From positions 87,327,851-87,391,850 of the forward strand of contig NC_060256.1 in NCBI RefSeq assembly GCF_921293095.1: a stretch of DNA of 64,000 nucleotides, read 5' to 3'. This DNA comes from Ischnura elegans. Its lineage: Eukaryota > Arthropoda > Insecta > Odonata > Coenagrionidae. Of this stretch, positions 37,701-45,080 are shown one piece after another (the stretch's first letter is position 1; each line of letters starts with the position of its first letter). Under the pieces are notes generated by a model. The model was not told the origin of the DNA. It saw only the letters and a program-made list of their open reading frames with translations, and did not search any database. The position numbers were made by a program, and so were the translations under genes.

Positions 37701-40700
37701 TTAAAAGAAGGAGAAAATATGTATTACAGTATATTGAAAAAAATAATACAGTTAACTTACCAATGACAGAAGCTCAGCATTCTCAGCTATTTTCTTCTGA
37801 AATTCTTCATCTATCACATTGTTTGTATATTCTGGTGTTTGGAGTGGTGCTCCAGAACTTTTCCCCTTGCCTTTCTTGGACTTTGCCTAGAAAAGATGAA
37901 AATAATTATCATTGGCAATATGTGAAAATCTTTTGAAAGCTCGAGACCAGTGCACACAGGCCATTTTTTGACCAGCGGCTTGAAACGTAAATCTTTTGTA
38001 ACACCTCAACGAAATAAATACAACAATATGTATATTCATCCATCACCCAGATAACAGCTCAATTAGCCCTTTATACTGAGGTTTGACAACAAGAAACAAT
38101 GAACAAATACAAACATCCATGCCCTGGATAGGGGCTACCAACCCATGTTGGATTCAAACCCATGACCTCTGGTTTGGCAGGCAAGGACTTCATTTCACCA
38201 CCACTGAGGCCGGATATGGCAATGAAATTTATTGCAATGTACAGGTATCCCTTACTTAACACTGTAGATACTTTCCCATAAACTGTCAAGTTAAGCAAAT
38301 TTTGTGCTAAGTGATATGTATGTACATCAGGCATTATAATTTACACCTTGTGCATCACAGGCTGACTTTACTGGGGGCTTTTCACATCCATGGGCATCAA
38401 CGGTCGATCCATTTCATCTTCATCATTCTTCGGAAGCACCACATTTTGGATACTTCCACTCTTGACTTCTCTGGAAGTTGACAGCAGCAGAGAAGTCAAG
38501 AGTGGAAGTATCCAAAATGTGGTGCTACCGAAGAATGATAAAGATGAAATGGATTGACCGTGTAGGTAACGAGGAAGTGCTAAGATGAGTGGGAGAAAAG
38601 AGAAGCCTCCTAAAAACCTTAAGCAGAAGACGGGACAACTTAGTTGGCCACATTATGAGACATGATGGATGTTTTTTTGAAAGGGCAAATCTAAGTACCA
38701 GTCATCATTACAATCTGATATGTCAGGGGTCAACTCAAATCAGAGTTGGCCTGGAATAACCCATATACCTCCTCAATACAGTGCAATGGTTATAAATATT
38801 TACCTGGTGCTCAGCTAATTCATCCTGCAATATGGTGACTCTCTTCGTTAGTTGTTGGTTGCGAAAATTTAGACTATCCATTTCTTGGTCTGCTTTACGC
38901 AAGCTTTGATCCCTTTCTTTCAAGACATCCTGGAATTGTGAATCGCAGAAATTAGGTATGAAAAATCAGAAGTTTGTTTAAGACCTCTGAATACTATAAT
39001 TAACAATGGATTGAATGTAATAGGACTGAGATGAAAGATAATTACAACGAACTATCTGTACAAAGATGAAACAGCCCAAGGTACTTATGTATTATTGTGT
39101 GCAAAAAACTCATTCACTAATTTCAGGTACAGACGAGGAATAAGTTTTAAGGGCATCAGTGCATGTAAATACTGCTATGTTAAAAAAATCCATAAATAAA
39201 TAAGACATAAAATAACATAACTGATGACATGATGTGCAGGTGCAAAAAATCAGTGATTAAAAATTTTACACAGTGTAGGCAAAATCAGCTCAAACCGAGT
39301 ATCGAATTCATCATCCGTCAAACTCATGGTAGAGAGTGGTTCAACTGGTTAAGATTTGAAATTTAAGAACATGTAATAAAATTTTACCTACAGCTATTGC
39401 AAAGTAATTTGAGAGCAACCTAAAAATGCTACAATGTATGTCATACGACTATAAATTTCATTTTGAAATAAATAAGAACTCCTTCATCATCACTTGGTAC
39501 AAATGCTTCATGAATGCACATCACATCATGTAACTACATAGATGGTAGGGGAAATAATGCACAGGATGGATAGCAATGATAGGACAGGTGATAAGGAAAT
39601 CTATATGTATTAAGGTAGAAACCAACTATAACCTCTCCACCAGAATATGTTTGAGCGAATGTTAGCCCCTTGCCAGTGACCACTACAGCTGCACATACAT
39701 AACCCAGATAAACAGTATTCTTTGCAGGGGCTAATGGAACCATATTAAAATTGCTATGGTTATAATCTGAGATCTTTCACAGGGCTGATAAGCCCCTGCA
39801 AAGAATACTATCTAGATTGCGTGTGTGCAGCCGTGGCTTAGGCCCAGTATAAAAGGTGTGACTGTTCTGAAACTACAGCTGCAAACCAGTTGATCGCACA
39901 ACTTTTTTGTGACCTCCACGATGTATTGGAACCCCGAGGCACACACAACTTGACTGGTTTTTGACGGACTCAAACCCATTTGAAACCAGTCATATACAAC
40001 CACGGGCCCACGGTTGCAGTTACGTTGCAGACTTCAGTTGCACGAGACCAGGTAGTGTTTTACTGGTGTTCTAAATTCCTATTAGGAATCAGCGAAATGA
40101 AGTGGCCCGAAGAAGGAGACTTTTGGAGTGGAAGCTACAGAATGATACACACAGGATCACTAAATGGTAATGCTGGAGTAGGCGTAATGCTCAGAAAGAG
40201 CGCCGGGATGCGTGTTAAAAGCTACCTGCAGTTTAATAAAAGGATAGTAATGGTGACGATAGATACTAAACCTGTAGCTACTGTAGTGGTGCATGTTTAC
40301 ATGCCTACATCAGATTATGAATATGAAGAAGTAGAAGATGTCTACCAAGATAAAGCGGAAGTTATCAAGCAGGTAAGAGGGGAAGAAAATCTTATTATTT
40401 TAGGTGACTGGAATGCCGTCATTGGCGAAGGTCAAGATGGAATAATAACCGGGAAATATGGGTTAGGTAACCGAAATGGAAGAGGAGAGAGGCTACTTGA
40501 ATTCTGCACGGAGCACAGGCTACTGGTTGCCAACACTTTATTCAAAAATCCCCTGCGAAGAAGATACACGTGGAAGATGCCAGGAGACCTTAGAAGATTC
40601 CAAATCAACTACATTCTAGTGAAACAAAGATTCAGGAACCAGGTGAAGGACTGCAAAAGTTATCCAGGGGCAGATATCGACAGTGGCCTTAACCTAGTTA

Positions 40701-43700
40701 TGATGAAATGCCACCTAAAATTTGAAAAATTGAAGAAAGCCGAGAAAAATATATGGCAGGTTGAAAAACTGAAGGAGGTTCAGCATCAACTGGCTTTTAA
40801 AGAAGAAAAGAGAATAGGAGATGATACGATCAATAAACCAGTGGAAGAGAGTTGGTAAACCATTACAAGTGGTCTGAAGGCAGCAGCTGAGGAAGTTCTT
40901 GGTAAAAGAAGAGTCATTATGAAAAAACTATGGATCACGCAGGAAGTATTAGATCTCATTAAAGAAAGAAGAAAATATAAGGCTGCGAAAACAGAGGAAG
41001 GACAGATTTGTTACAAGAGAATAAGGAACGAAATATGTTGAAAAGCGTGAAAGGCTAGAGAAACGTGGATGAAAAATATTTGTGAAGACGTTCAAAGCAA
41101 TCTTAAACATAGAAAAGTAGAGGCCACCTATAGGATAGTGAGGAACCACTTTAAGGAAAGGGGCATAAGATGTATTACCCTAAGGCACAAAAACGGAGAA
41201 CTAATGATTGAAAACGAAGACAAAGGGAAGAGATGGAAGGAATATTTGGAAGATTTGTACAAAGGAAGCAGCCTAAGAACGAATGCTATCGAAAACGAGA
41301 GGGAAGTGGATGCCGATGACATGGGAGCCCCAATTTTAACATCAGAATTTGATGTGGCTGTAAGAGACCTTAGGATAAATAAAGCGCCTGGCATTGATGA
41401 TATTCCTGCAGAGCTAATTAAAAATGCAGGAGAAAAGACGTTGAACCAGCTGTACAAAATCATTAGTGGAGAACTGCGAAGATTTTAGGACCATAAGCCT
41501 AACCTCACATGCGTTGAAGATACCGACAAGGATCATTTATAGAGGAATAGAATGAAGAGCAGAATAACAGTTGGATGAGGACCAATTTGGATTCAGAAAA
41601 AAACAAAGGCACAAGGGAAGCAATATTGGCCCTTAGACAGCTCATAGAGAAGAGAATGAAAAAGAACAAGCCAATGTTCGTTGCGTTCGTGGACTTAAAG
41701 AAGGCTTTTGACAACGTGGATTGGAGCACAATGCTTGGAATACTAAAAGAAATTAGGGTTCTTTACAGTGACAGAAGAATCATCCACAGTTTATACAAAA
41801 ACCAAGTAGTGGTGATAAAATCAGGGCCCACCTATGAAGAAGCAAGAATTAGGAAAGGAGTGTGACAAGGCTGTGCATTGTCCCCCGTAATTTTCAACGT
41901 TTACATTGAGAACGCCATTAATGACATCAAAGAAAAGGCATTGGGAGTGAATATCCATGGAGAAAAAATTAGCATGCTAAGATTTGCCGAGGACATAGCC
42001 TTTATAGCAGAAACTGAGAAGAATTTGAAAAATATTCTGGTTAATATGGGTAAGGTAATGGGTAAATATCAACTGAAAATAAGCACGTAGAAAACCAAGA
42101 TATTAGTATGCAGCAGAAGAAAAGAAGTCAAGACTAACATTAAAATAGGGAAGCAAAAACTGATAGAGGTAGATGAATTCTGTTATTTAAGAAGCAAGAT
42201 AACTAGTGATGGGAGAAGCAAGAAAGAAATCATCAGCAGAATAGCCCAGGCGAAGAGAGCATTCCACCAACAGAAAGACCTGCTAACAGCAGGAAACTTA
42301 AATATGGAAGTAAAGAAACAATTTATAAGAACCTACATTTGGAGTATGCTCCTATATGGAAGTGAGGCATGGACAATGACCGAAGCGGAGAAAGCAAGGA
42401 TAGAGGCATTTGAAATGTGGTGCTACAGAAGAATGATGAAGATCAAATGGATCGACCGAGTTAGTAACGAGGAAGTCCTAAGAAGAGTAGGAGTGAGGAG
42501 AAGCCTCATGAAACCCTTAACAAGAAGACGGAACAACCTTATAGGCCACATCTTGAGACATGATGGCCTGATGAAGACAATCGTCGAGGGACAAGTGGAA
42601 GGCAAGAACGGAAAAGAGAGCCCTAGAAACAAAATGTATGGAACAAGTAAAGAAGGATGTGAAAGAGAAGAAATACGTAGGTGTGAAAAGATTAGCTGAT
42701 AGGAGAACTGAGTGGAGAGATGCTTCAAACCAATCCTAGGATTGTTGACCAGTGATGATGATGAGACCAACTTGAAGTAACCTTATCAAAAGATCCTTTC
42801 TTTGAAAAGAACTTATTTTTTTATGTTTTCTGTGAGAAGGGTTGTAAAGATGTTTCTCAAGCCAAATTTTTGGCATATATGTTTATTGTTGGAAGTTAAT
42901 GCAAGTATTTTTAGGATATGCATCAGAATTAATTCATGATCAGCAAATGGCGATTCACAGCATTGAGATGACATAATCTAACACTTGCCTTCAGTTCAGC
43001 ATTTCTGGACTGCTCCTCTATCACAGCTTTCTTAAGAACAGCAGCTTGGGCCCGGATCTAAAGGAGAAAAAGAGGAAAAAACAACATTTCATTCAATCAT
43101 TGTCTCAATTTATTAAACTAGCAGACCACCCGGCATTGCTCGGGAAGGATAGTACCCAGGAAATTGGGAAACTTGGGTTGCACGATCATATAGGATTTTA
43201 ACGTTTTCTCTTTGAGCATGTCTAAAGATCTATCAGAATGTCTAACCGCAAAGGTTGTATGATGCGAAATAATAAACGGTAATGAGAAAACAAAGCAACA
43301 GAAGAGTTGGACGCGACCGAAACTACTGCTATGGGGTCCGAAATCATGAGATGGACTTATGTACTTACTTGGACTGCAATCTGTGCAGGCGTATGGAAAT
43401 GCATAGTGGACAGACAAGCATATATTTTCTTTTAGGAATATAGATGGCTGAACTTGTAAACAATTCCTCCCAATAGGTTACATAATTCACCTATTTACTG
43501 AAATCATATGATGAAATTACTGCTAAGCTATGTAATTAAAGAAATTCAGTCTACATGGTTCAACGTTCTTCATTTTTCTTATTTCATGGGGTAGGAGGAG
43601 AGAGAGGAAAGAGGAGGGGCAGGGTCCTTTCCGTCCTCCAACCCCACACGTCTCATTAACCCCTAGCACAGCATGAAAATTACACATATGATTTTGAACT

Positions 43701-44679
43701 GACAGAGGAAATTAAATGTGGATGATTTAAAAAAATTTGAGGCCTCAGTAATGCCAAATGAGATTAAATTTCCATCTGTTTGAAAATTACGGTTGTTAAG
43801 CACACAATGAGAACGGATCTGCCTATGGGCCATAGATCATTGACCTCGGAAGTGATAAAATCCAGCTGGGATGCAAATTTAAATCAGAGATACACCTTCA
43901 TAGAGGCCAAGTTTCCACACTATGCCTTGCAATTAAGTCACTTTTGCAGGTTTTTTAAGAATTTAATATCCTCAAAAATAACGACGACGCAAAATTATAA
44001 ATTACAATCTTCAATTAGTTATGCAGTCAAAACAGCAAATGTTTATAACTGGATTTCATTTAGAAGCCATAACTTCATATAAGGCCCTACCACCAGTAAG
44101 GTCAACAAAAGTAGGTCTGCTCCACATCTGATTTCACTTAAAAGTTTCCCCTTACGAAGACGTTTAGAGAGAATCTTTCAACATATTATAGGCTGAGGAT
44201 GGTGACTCGATGCTTAATATGATCATAGAAAAACAAGATGATAAATAATCTTCTAATTGTGCCACTAAGTTTTCATGATTAAATACCCATAATCCACGAA
44301 GTTTACCACTGAAAAGGCATTATTTCAACAGAACTAGTCAATAAGAACCATTCTAAAGGGTAATACGATGTAAAATAAAAATGTACACGCACAAACATCA
44401 CACAAGCCACACTAATTACAGATGAGCACCAAAAATTACAACTCCGCATAAACATCCATCTCGGACAATAGAATTACCTTAGGCCAACTTTAAACCGGTA
44501 ATAAGGCAAAGAGGAATAAATAATTAGCGCTATGAAACATAGTTTTACAATTATATAAATATATGTTAATTTGTTTTTTACAAACTAATGCCGTGTCCAA
44601 CAACTTTGGTAGTTACCTTAGAATATTCTGCTGCTAGCTTCTGATACTTAGTTTGCAAATCCACGGGAACCCCTTCCAT
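13474..44679 (-). CDS. PPP1R21: PPP1R21 (KLRAQ motif protein) homologue, complete, 16 coding exons
   Basis: Coiled-coil adaptor. In vertebrates it is a subunit of the five-protein FERRY complex, a Rab5 effector linking early endosomes to mRNAs and ribosomes; its link to protein phosphatase 1 gave the name. Exons in order: 44617-44679, 42989-43057, 38804-38929, 37761-37886, 35552-35674, 33721-33916, 32174-32361, 27401-27591, 25794-25930, 21997-22089, 21779-21906, 20476-20640, 18546-18743, 17819-17968, 17557-17703, 13474-13734. All join in frame to give 786 residues (human: 780). The signature KLRAQ motif reads KIRAQ (residues 21-25) and spans the exon 1/2 junction. Family-typical stretches are QSLRKADQEMDSLNFRN, FHTYTEQR, LPYHKL, ESVPYEEAL and, near the C-terminus, YESQLSMMSEHLANMNE. 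Coiled coils dominate residues 1-230 and 545-786, with a helical middle domain. Introns range from 90 bp to 4.6 kb and carry most of the window's transposons. Intron 2 is GC-AG. Confidence 0.96.
14048..14630 (+). mobile_element. 583-bp non-autonomous pogo/Tigger-like element, copy 1
   Basis: The ends are inverted: CAGTGGAACCTCGTTAAAGC and GTTATATCGAGGTTTCACTG. A TA dinucleotide flanks both sides (14046-14047, 14631-14632). CAGT-AACCTCG ends with a TA duplication are typical of pogo/Tigger-type Tc1/mariner elements. It lies in PPP1R21 intron 15. The 18801-19382 copy is the same element reversed. An ORF of about 67 codons shared by both copies shows no known domain. Confidence 0.85.
14783..15739 (-). 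mobile_element. Ty1/copia retrotransposon pol remnant (RT and RNase H)
   Basis: Three overlapping minus-strand frames cover the C-terminal half of a copia-type polyprotein. First is an RT part with YVDDMLLV (15733 to about 15535). After a frameshift comes the YMLEEFEM..PDIPYAV.ILSQYM region and FDANWAGR (15534-15070). Then the RNase H end follows with YCDNESSIAIAKN and VDIFTKRLPG (15040-14783). Gag, integrase and LTRs are not seen. It is a decayed fragment in PPP1R21 intron 15. Confidence 0.85.
15890..16090 (-). repeat. MITE-like repeat (family M1), partial
   Basis: The reverse complement aligns with 22422-22640: AGCTAGGAATTAAG, a G run, ACAAGTAATAC, a GG-rich block, ACCCACCAGG and ATTTTAAGATAAATG. 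It lacks the second terminus seen in the other copy. Confidence 0.65.
16275..16409. repeat. 120-bp near-perfect palindrome with 9-bp target duplication
   Basis: Positions 16280-16399 form an inverted repeat of two 60-base arms around CCATGG, with only about two or three mismatches and essentially no loop. A perfect 9-bp direct repeat ATTTTAACT flanks the unit (16266-16274 and 16410-16418), which marks it as an insertion and not a chance hairpin. It has no coding capacity. Mutator-like elements make 9-bp duplications, but the class is uncertain. It is in PPP1R21 intron 15. Confidence 0.85.
16867..17063. repeat. 197-bp G-run MITE with 9-bp target duplication
   Basis: The ends are inverted around GGGGCGGATCCAGG (left) and CCTGGATCCGCC (right), with long G or C runs inside. 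A 9-bp direct repeat ATGTCAGGC flanks it (16858-16866, 17064-17072). The left GGATCCAGGAT unit occurs twice (one copy GTATCCAGGAT). It lies in PPP1R21 intron 15. Confidence 0.75.
17557..17703 (-). CDS. PPP1R21: PPP1R21 exon 15
   Basis: 49 codons, LGKLEQAMEIPEEVYAREKE to SKALTLHSE, matching the ADSKSVHFYAE region. Intron 14 is 115 bp. Donor GAG|GTTGGT is weak but keeps the frame. Confidence 0.88.
17819..17968 (-). CDS. PPP1R21: PPP1R21 exon 14
   Basis: 50 codons of low-complexity, polar linker (KSQEGKDQCPDAEQRD to VITTNM). It matches the variable segment of the vertebrate protein by position, not sequence. Phase 0 on both sides; donor ATG|GTATGG. Confidence 0.82.
18165..18500 (+). mobile_element. 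CR1/Jockey-like LINE, 3' end (family L2a)
   Basis: A decayed coding tail reads RNNKLREIFC.MDRYGNSF then TIKDFNKCLVELL, the NSF-P-TI-FN end of a non-LTR RT protein. It is the best of three copies in the window, in PPP1R21 intron 13, and stops about 45 bp short of exon 13. Confidence 0.75.
18546..18743 (-). CDS. PPP1R21: PPP1R21 exon 13
   Basis: 66 codons, starting EGEQESVPYEEALWAREEA and ending LLQLKYSKEIQ. GC-rich relative to its introns. ESVPYEEAL and LEQEVEHW are strongly conserved. Donor CAG|GTGACT. Confidence 0.95.
18801..19382 (-). mobile_element. 582-bp non-autonomous pogo/Tigger-like element, copy 2
   Basis: Reverse-oriented copy of 14048-14630. Ends CAGTGAAGCCTCGATATAAC and CTTTAACGAGGTTCCACTG with TA on both sides (18799-18800, 19383-19384). 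High similarity throughout implies recent amplification. In PPP1R21 intron 12. Confidence 0.85.
19605..19800. repeat. Dispersed repeat R1, copy 1
   Basis: Shares blocks with 54795-54960 and with 63865-64000: GTTAGACACCTTTTGGGC, GACTCATGCAGCAGTT, ACCTCCA, AAAGGTCAGTGG and CCTGTAACTTGATATTTTC. Class unknown; all three copies face the same way. Confidence 0.65.
20180..20300. repeat. TTCGAATA-type repeat
   Basis: Repeated motifs TATTCGAG and TCGAATAT in both orientations, ending ATTCGCTCATCCCTAAT. A similar end (CCATCGTCCCATTCCTAAT) with TCGAATATCGA is at 26815-26900. It looks like a small DNA-transposon terminus. Confidence 0.5.
20476..20640 (-). CDS. PPP1R21: PPP1R21 exon 12
   Basis: 55 codons from LSEIISDSKAQLLKD to RAACYLSALNQ, with a diverged Ser/Gly-rich middle. 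The end aligns with the KAAAYMKSLRKP region. Donor CAG|GTGAGT. Confidence 0.9.
21779..21906 (-). CDS. PPP1R21: PPP1R21 exon 11
   Basis: Completes Asp, then LSKMYCLKARLERDLPQV to LLAIVTCTGK, parallel to DISKHYSQKAAIEHELP in vertebrates. Intron 10 before it is only 90 bp. Donor AAG|GTGAGC. Confidence 0.95.
21997..22089 (-). CDS. PPP1R21: PPP1R21 exon 10
   Basis: Completes Ser, then KRSYQHPKSSQKRFLLELS to FTSLHLCAK plus G. The least conserved stretch; it is supported by strict phase agreement with exons 9 and 11 and a strong TTCTTGTACAG acceptor. Confidence 0.88.
22422..22720 (+). repeat. MITE-like repeat (family M1), about 299 bp
   Basis: Starts GGGGCGCAGCTAG and ends TCACTGCGCCA, giving short imperfect inverted ends. 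The internal G-rich block and AAGATAAATGG match 15890-16090 on the opposite strand. No target duplication found. It lies in PPP1R21 intron 9. Confidence 0.65.
23624..25263. mobile_element. 1640-bp element with about 427-bp terminal inverted repeats
   Basis: The left arm (23624-24050) and right arm (24839-25263) are near-identical inverted copies beginning CTGTCTGTAAAAAAAA. TA flanks both ends (23622-23623, 25264-25265). The 790-bp centre has short chance frames only, so it is non-autonomous. A TA duplication suggests Tc1/mariner relatives, but arms this long are unusual for them. In PPP1R21 intron 9. Confidence 0.88.
25794..25930 (-). CDS. PPP1R21: PPP1R21 exon 9
   Basis: Encodes SIEEDCKNYACEDSLKMKN through LNTYVGLLSMQ. 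The donor GTACGT leaves one base (A) for the next codon. Confidence 0.93.
26900..27034. other. Short unremarkable intron segment
   Basis: No recognisable feature between the TTCGAATA-type repeat and the 150-bp MITE. Confidence 0.4.
27035..27184. repeat. 150-bp MITE with CCGTAT ends
   Basis: Starts CCGTATATGTCTG and ends GAAGGAATACGG, flanked by TA on both sides (27033-27034, 27185-27186). The motif GACTATATTC and a G/C run recur inside in both orientations. Its terminal bases match those of the 53908-55742 element, which suggests the same transposase class. Confidence 0.75.
27401..27591 (-). CDS. PPP1R21: PPP1R21 exon 8
   Basis: FSTLLKDNARYLRALEQGY through LSSYVTYLQKLLPYHKL, plus AG of a split Ser codon. 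Clear match to the FSQYLHENASYVRPLE region. Donor GTAACA. Confidence 0.95.
28135..28580. other. GC- and CpG-rich island in intron 7
   Basis: This stretch is clearly richer in G+C and CpG than the AT-rich intron around it. Partial internal repeats occur (variants of CTCGCGTGGGA and GTTGCA). Minus-strand frames of 84 and 117 codons overlap it but match nothing I know. It abuts the long-TIR element on its right. It could be an old repeat, a regulatory island or a lost gene. Confidence 0.4.
28844..28912 (+). other. tRNA-like segment in left 552-bp arm
   Basis: GGCCGAGTGG (A-box, Leu/Ser tRNA-like) and GGTTCGAGTCTC (B-box) are correctly ordered and spaced. Acceptor and T stems pair poorly by eye, so it is a tRNA-derived relic or Pol III promoter and not a working tRNA. 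Confidence 0.6.
31563..31631 (-). other. tRNA-like segment in right 552-bp arm
   Basis: Mirror copy of 28844-28912, pointing towards it. It has the same boxes, with small differences near the 3' end. Confidence 0.6.
32174..32361 (-). CDS. PPP1R21: PPP1R21 exon 7
   Basis: Completes an Arg codon, then INELNELNVPHLDRRRQ to SPLNAK, including the conserved FHTYTEQR. Acceptor TTCAG, donor AAG|GTATAT. Confidence 0.95.
33721..33916 (-). CDS. PPP1R21: PPP1R21 exon 6
   Basis: Begins AVIESLQSDKVKMEARL, parallel to the METIEKLQNDKAKLE stretch of the vertebrate protein, and ends ISNHIPFVDR plus one base. Donor GTGAGT, phase 1. Confidence 0.95.
34240..34745 (+). mobile_element. CR1/Jockey-like LINE reverse transcriptase fragment
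   Basis: Translates piecewise into the N-terminal part of a non-LTR RT: SRKHSAGYDNIPG, then NNYRPISVLSVFSKVFEQV, then FGFIKNRSTEIAMAKF and FYDLK.PFDSVDHEILL (the usual KAFDSVDH, with a stop in place of its first residues). Several stops and frameshifts make it inactive. The catalytic YADD-type motif region is absent. It could belong to the same family as 47900-48510. In PPP1R21 intron 5. Confidence 0.8.
35090..35360. repeat. Dispersed repeat R2, copy 1
   Basis: Shares with 46835-47048 the ordered blocks GCTAAGCTGGGTCT, GTCACTTCCCTT, GCATTGAAAAAT or GCGTTGAAAAAT, CTATACACG-TGTTA, and AAAGGGTTAA at the end. Same orientation. No terminal repeats visible and class unknown. Confidence 0.7.
35552..35674 (-). 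CDS. PPP1R21: PPP1R21 exon 5
   Basis: 41 codons, MHEKDITYQLQVSEMTEKLE onward: a charged coiled coil. The leading Met is internal, not a start. Phase 0 at both ends; donor AAG|GTAAGA. Confidence 0.9.
35850..36033 (-). mobile_element. CR1/Jockey-like LINE 3' end (family L2a), interrupted by mariner
   Basis: Reverse-strand copy of the 12035 and 18165 fragments (TTTATTAAAGTCCTTTAATTT on the plus strand is the end of the coding tail). It stops exactly at the mariner end at 36034. The expected continuation, a variant of CTTAATT-CTCAA-ATCTAA, appears at 37206-37235 on the other side of the mariner. Confidence 0.7.
36034..37205 (-). mobile_element. Mariner transposon, degraded, split by a fold-back insertion
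   Basis: Minus-strand fragments of a mariner-type transposase. The N-terminal helix-turn-helix part reads CEIRSVMRFLTARNM (about 37030-36968) and resumes as ADDIHRQLGEMCGAN (36757 down). The C-terminal part has LLHDNARPY and DHPPYSPELV (about 36415-36290). Frameshifts and stops throughout. The ends are inverted (GAGGGCCATTTTTTAAGT left; the right end reads GAGGGCTGTTTTTTTAAGT inward), with TA flanks at 36032-36033 and 37206-37207. It is inserted in a LINE fragment, in PPP1R21 intron 4. Confidence 0.88.
36771..36967. mobile_element. 197-bp fold-back insertion inside the mariner
   Basis: A 14-bp direct repeat CATGTTTCTGGCTG (36757-36770 and 36968-36981) flanks it and restores the mariner reading ARNM-ADDIHRQ when removed. 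The insert begins with a 155-bp palindrome (36771-36925, about 65-bp arms, loop about 25 bp) and ends with 42 bp outside the palindrome. A long, LINE-like target duplication suggests target-primed insertion of a self-folding RNA, though this is inference. Confidence 0.8.
37761..37886 (-). CDS. PPP1R21: PPP1R21 exon 4
   Basis: 42 codons. Starts with a Lys/Gly/Ser-rich linker (AKSKKGKGKSS) and ends in EEFQKKIAENAELLSL, parallel to the vertebrate FDEDLQKKIEENERL region. Donor TTG|GTAAGT. Confidence 0.93.
38145..38225 (-). repeat. tRNA-like SINE head
   Basis: The reverse complement reads GGCCTCAGTGGTGGTGAAAT and later GGGTTTGAATCCAAC: A- and B-box-like blocks with roughly tRNA spacing. Dispersed relatives at other loci argue for a SINE. 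Confidence 0.5.
38401..38670 (+). mobile_element. RTE-like LINE 3' fragment with inverted 5' duplication
   Basis: The plus-strand part from 38489 matches the RTE 3' region (RRMIKMKWIDRVGNEEV, then RREKRSL-like text, with stops). Its first 72 bp (38489-38560) are present as an almost perfect inverted copy at 38401-38472, with a 16-bp spacer between the arms. It lies in PPP1R21 intron 3. Confidence 0.8.
38804..38929 (-). CDS. PPP1R21: PPP1R21 exon 3
   Basis: 42 codons, DVLKERDQSL to LQDELAEHQ. Highly conserved coiled-coil segment. Acceptor CCAG, donor CAG|GTAAAT, phase 0. Confidence 0.95.
39706..39815. repeat. Inverted repeat, about 27-bp arms
   Basis: CAGTATTCTTTGCAGGGGCT on the left (to 39732) pairs with AGCCCCTGCAAAGAATACT on the right (39791-39809), with about 55 bp between. 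Source element unknown. Confidence 0.6.
40060..42775 (+). mobile_element. RTE-like non-LTR retrotransposon, 5'-truncated and inactive
   Basis: The first 270 codons are an apurinic-type endonuclease: LLGISEMKWPEEGDFWSG, then a VYMPTSDYEYEE stretch, LGDWNAVIGEGQDG and RRYTWKMPGD. Then come a broken RT (KAPGIDDIPAELIKNA; VAFVDLKKAFDNVDW; GCALSPVIFNVYIE; RFAEDIAFIAE) and the family tail (LYGSEAWTM, EAFEMWCYRRMMKI, WIDRVSNEEVLRRV). The 5' part of the endonuclease is missing. Stops and frameshifts are scattered. Two catalytic motifs are damaged: the endonuclease SDH reads SGL, and the RT FADD reads FAED. It ends with a GATGATGATGA tail. It lies antisense in PPP1R21 intron 2. Confidence 0.9.
42989..43057 (-). 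CDS. PPP1R21: PPP1R21 exon 2 (GC donor)
   Basis: 23 codons beginning IRAQAAVLKKAVIEEQ, completing the KLRAQ-type motif. The donor reads AAG|GCAAGT: a GC-AG intron with an otherwise ideal consensus. The nearest GT would shift the frame by four bases. Confidence 0.93.
43117..43145. repeat. CCCGGCATTGCTCGGG terminal motif, left
   Basis: AACTAGCAGACCACCCGGCATTGCTCGGGAAGG-type end, matched in inverted orientation at 48776-48806. Either two ends of one large element or two separate copies. Confidence 0.5.
43146..44616. other. PPP1R21 intron 1, unassigned part
   Basis: No exon or known repeat recognised. A plus-strand frame at 43780-44082 has no family features. Confidence 0.45.
44617..44679 (-). 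CDS. PPP1R21: PPP1R21 exon 1
   Basis: 21 codons, MEGVPVDLQTKYQKLAAEYS then Lys, matching the KYQKLAQEYSK start of the vertebrate protein. The start codon at 44679-44677 is the only ATG fitting this homology. Donor AAG|GTAACT, phase 0. Confidence 0.93.
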
Positions 44680-45080
44680 TTCGTGATAAAATATGACCAC
44701 CAAAAATAACTAAACTGCAAACTTTAAGCCATGTCTAACTATAAGAAGTCGGTAAGTTATGTGAAACAATAACACTTCTGTCAAAGGAATGGCATTTTCA
44801 AGAAAACTTACAAAAAATAACGCAATTGGCTATGAAAAACGAGAGGATGATTCAATTAAAAAGTTAGTTGGGGTTGTTTGCACACAAATTTCCCTGCCAC
44901 ATTTGTTAATCATACTTATAAATCACGTCGGAAATGTTTTGCCATAATTTCATTTCACTCGCGGTCTCACGTTCTTTTGTTTATAAACGCCCCCTCGGCT
45001 GGTAGGCCATCTGCCGCTTCTTGCTCAACTGGCGGAATTTGAAATCACATGAACGCACAACTTTAGCGCATGACGGTCGA
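44680..45080 (-). promoter_or_regulatory. Putative PPP1R21 promoter/5' UTR region
   Basis: Sequence directly upstream of the PPP1R21 start codon. G+C and CpG rise at 44950-45070. No TATA box is evident. The call rests on position and composition only. Confidence 0.4.
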
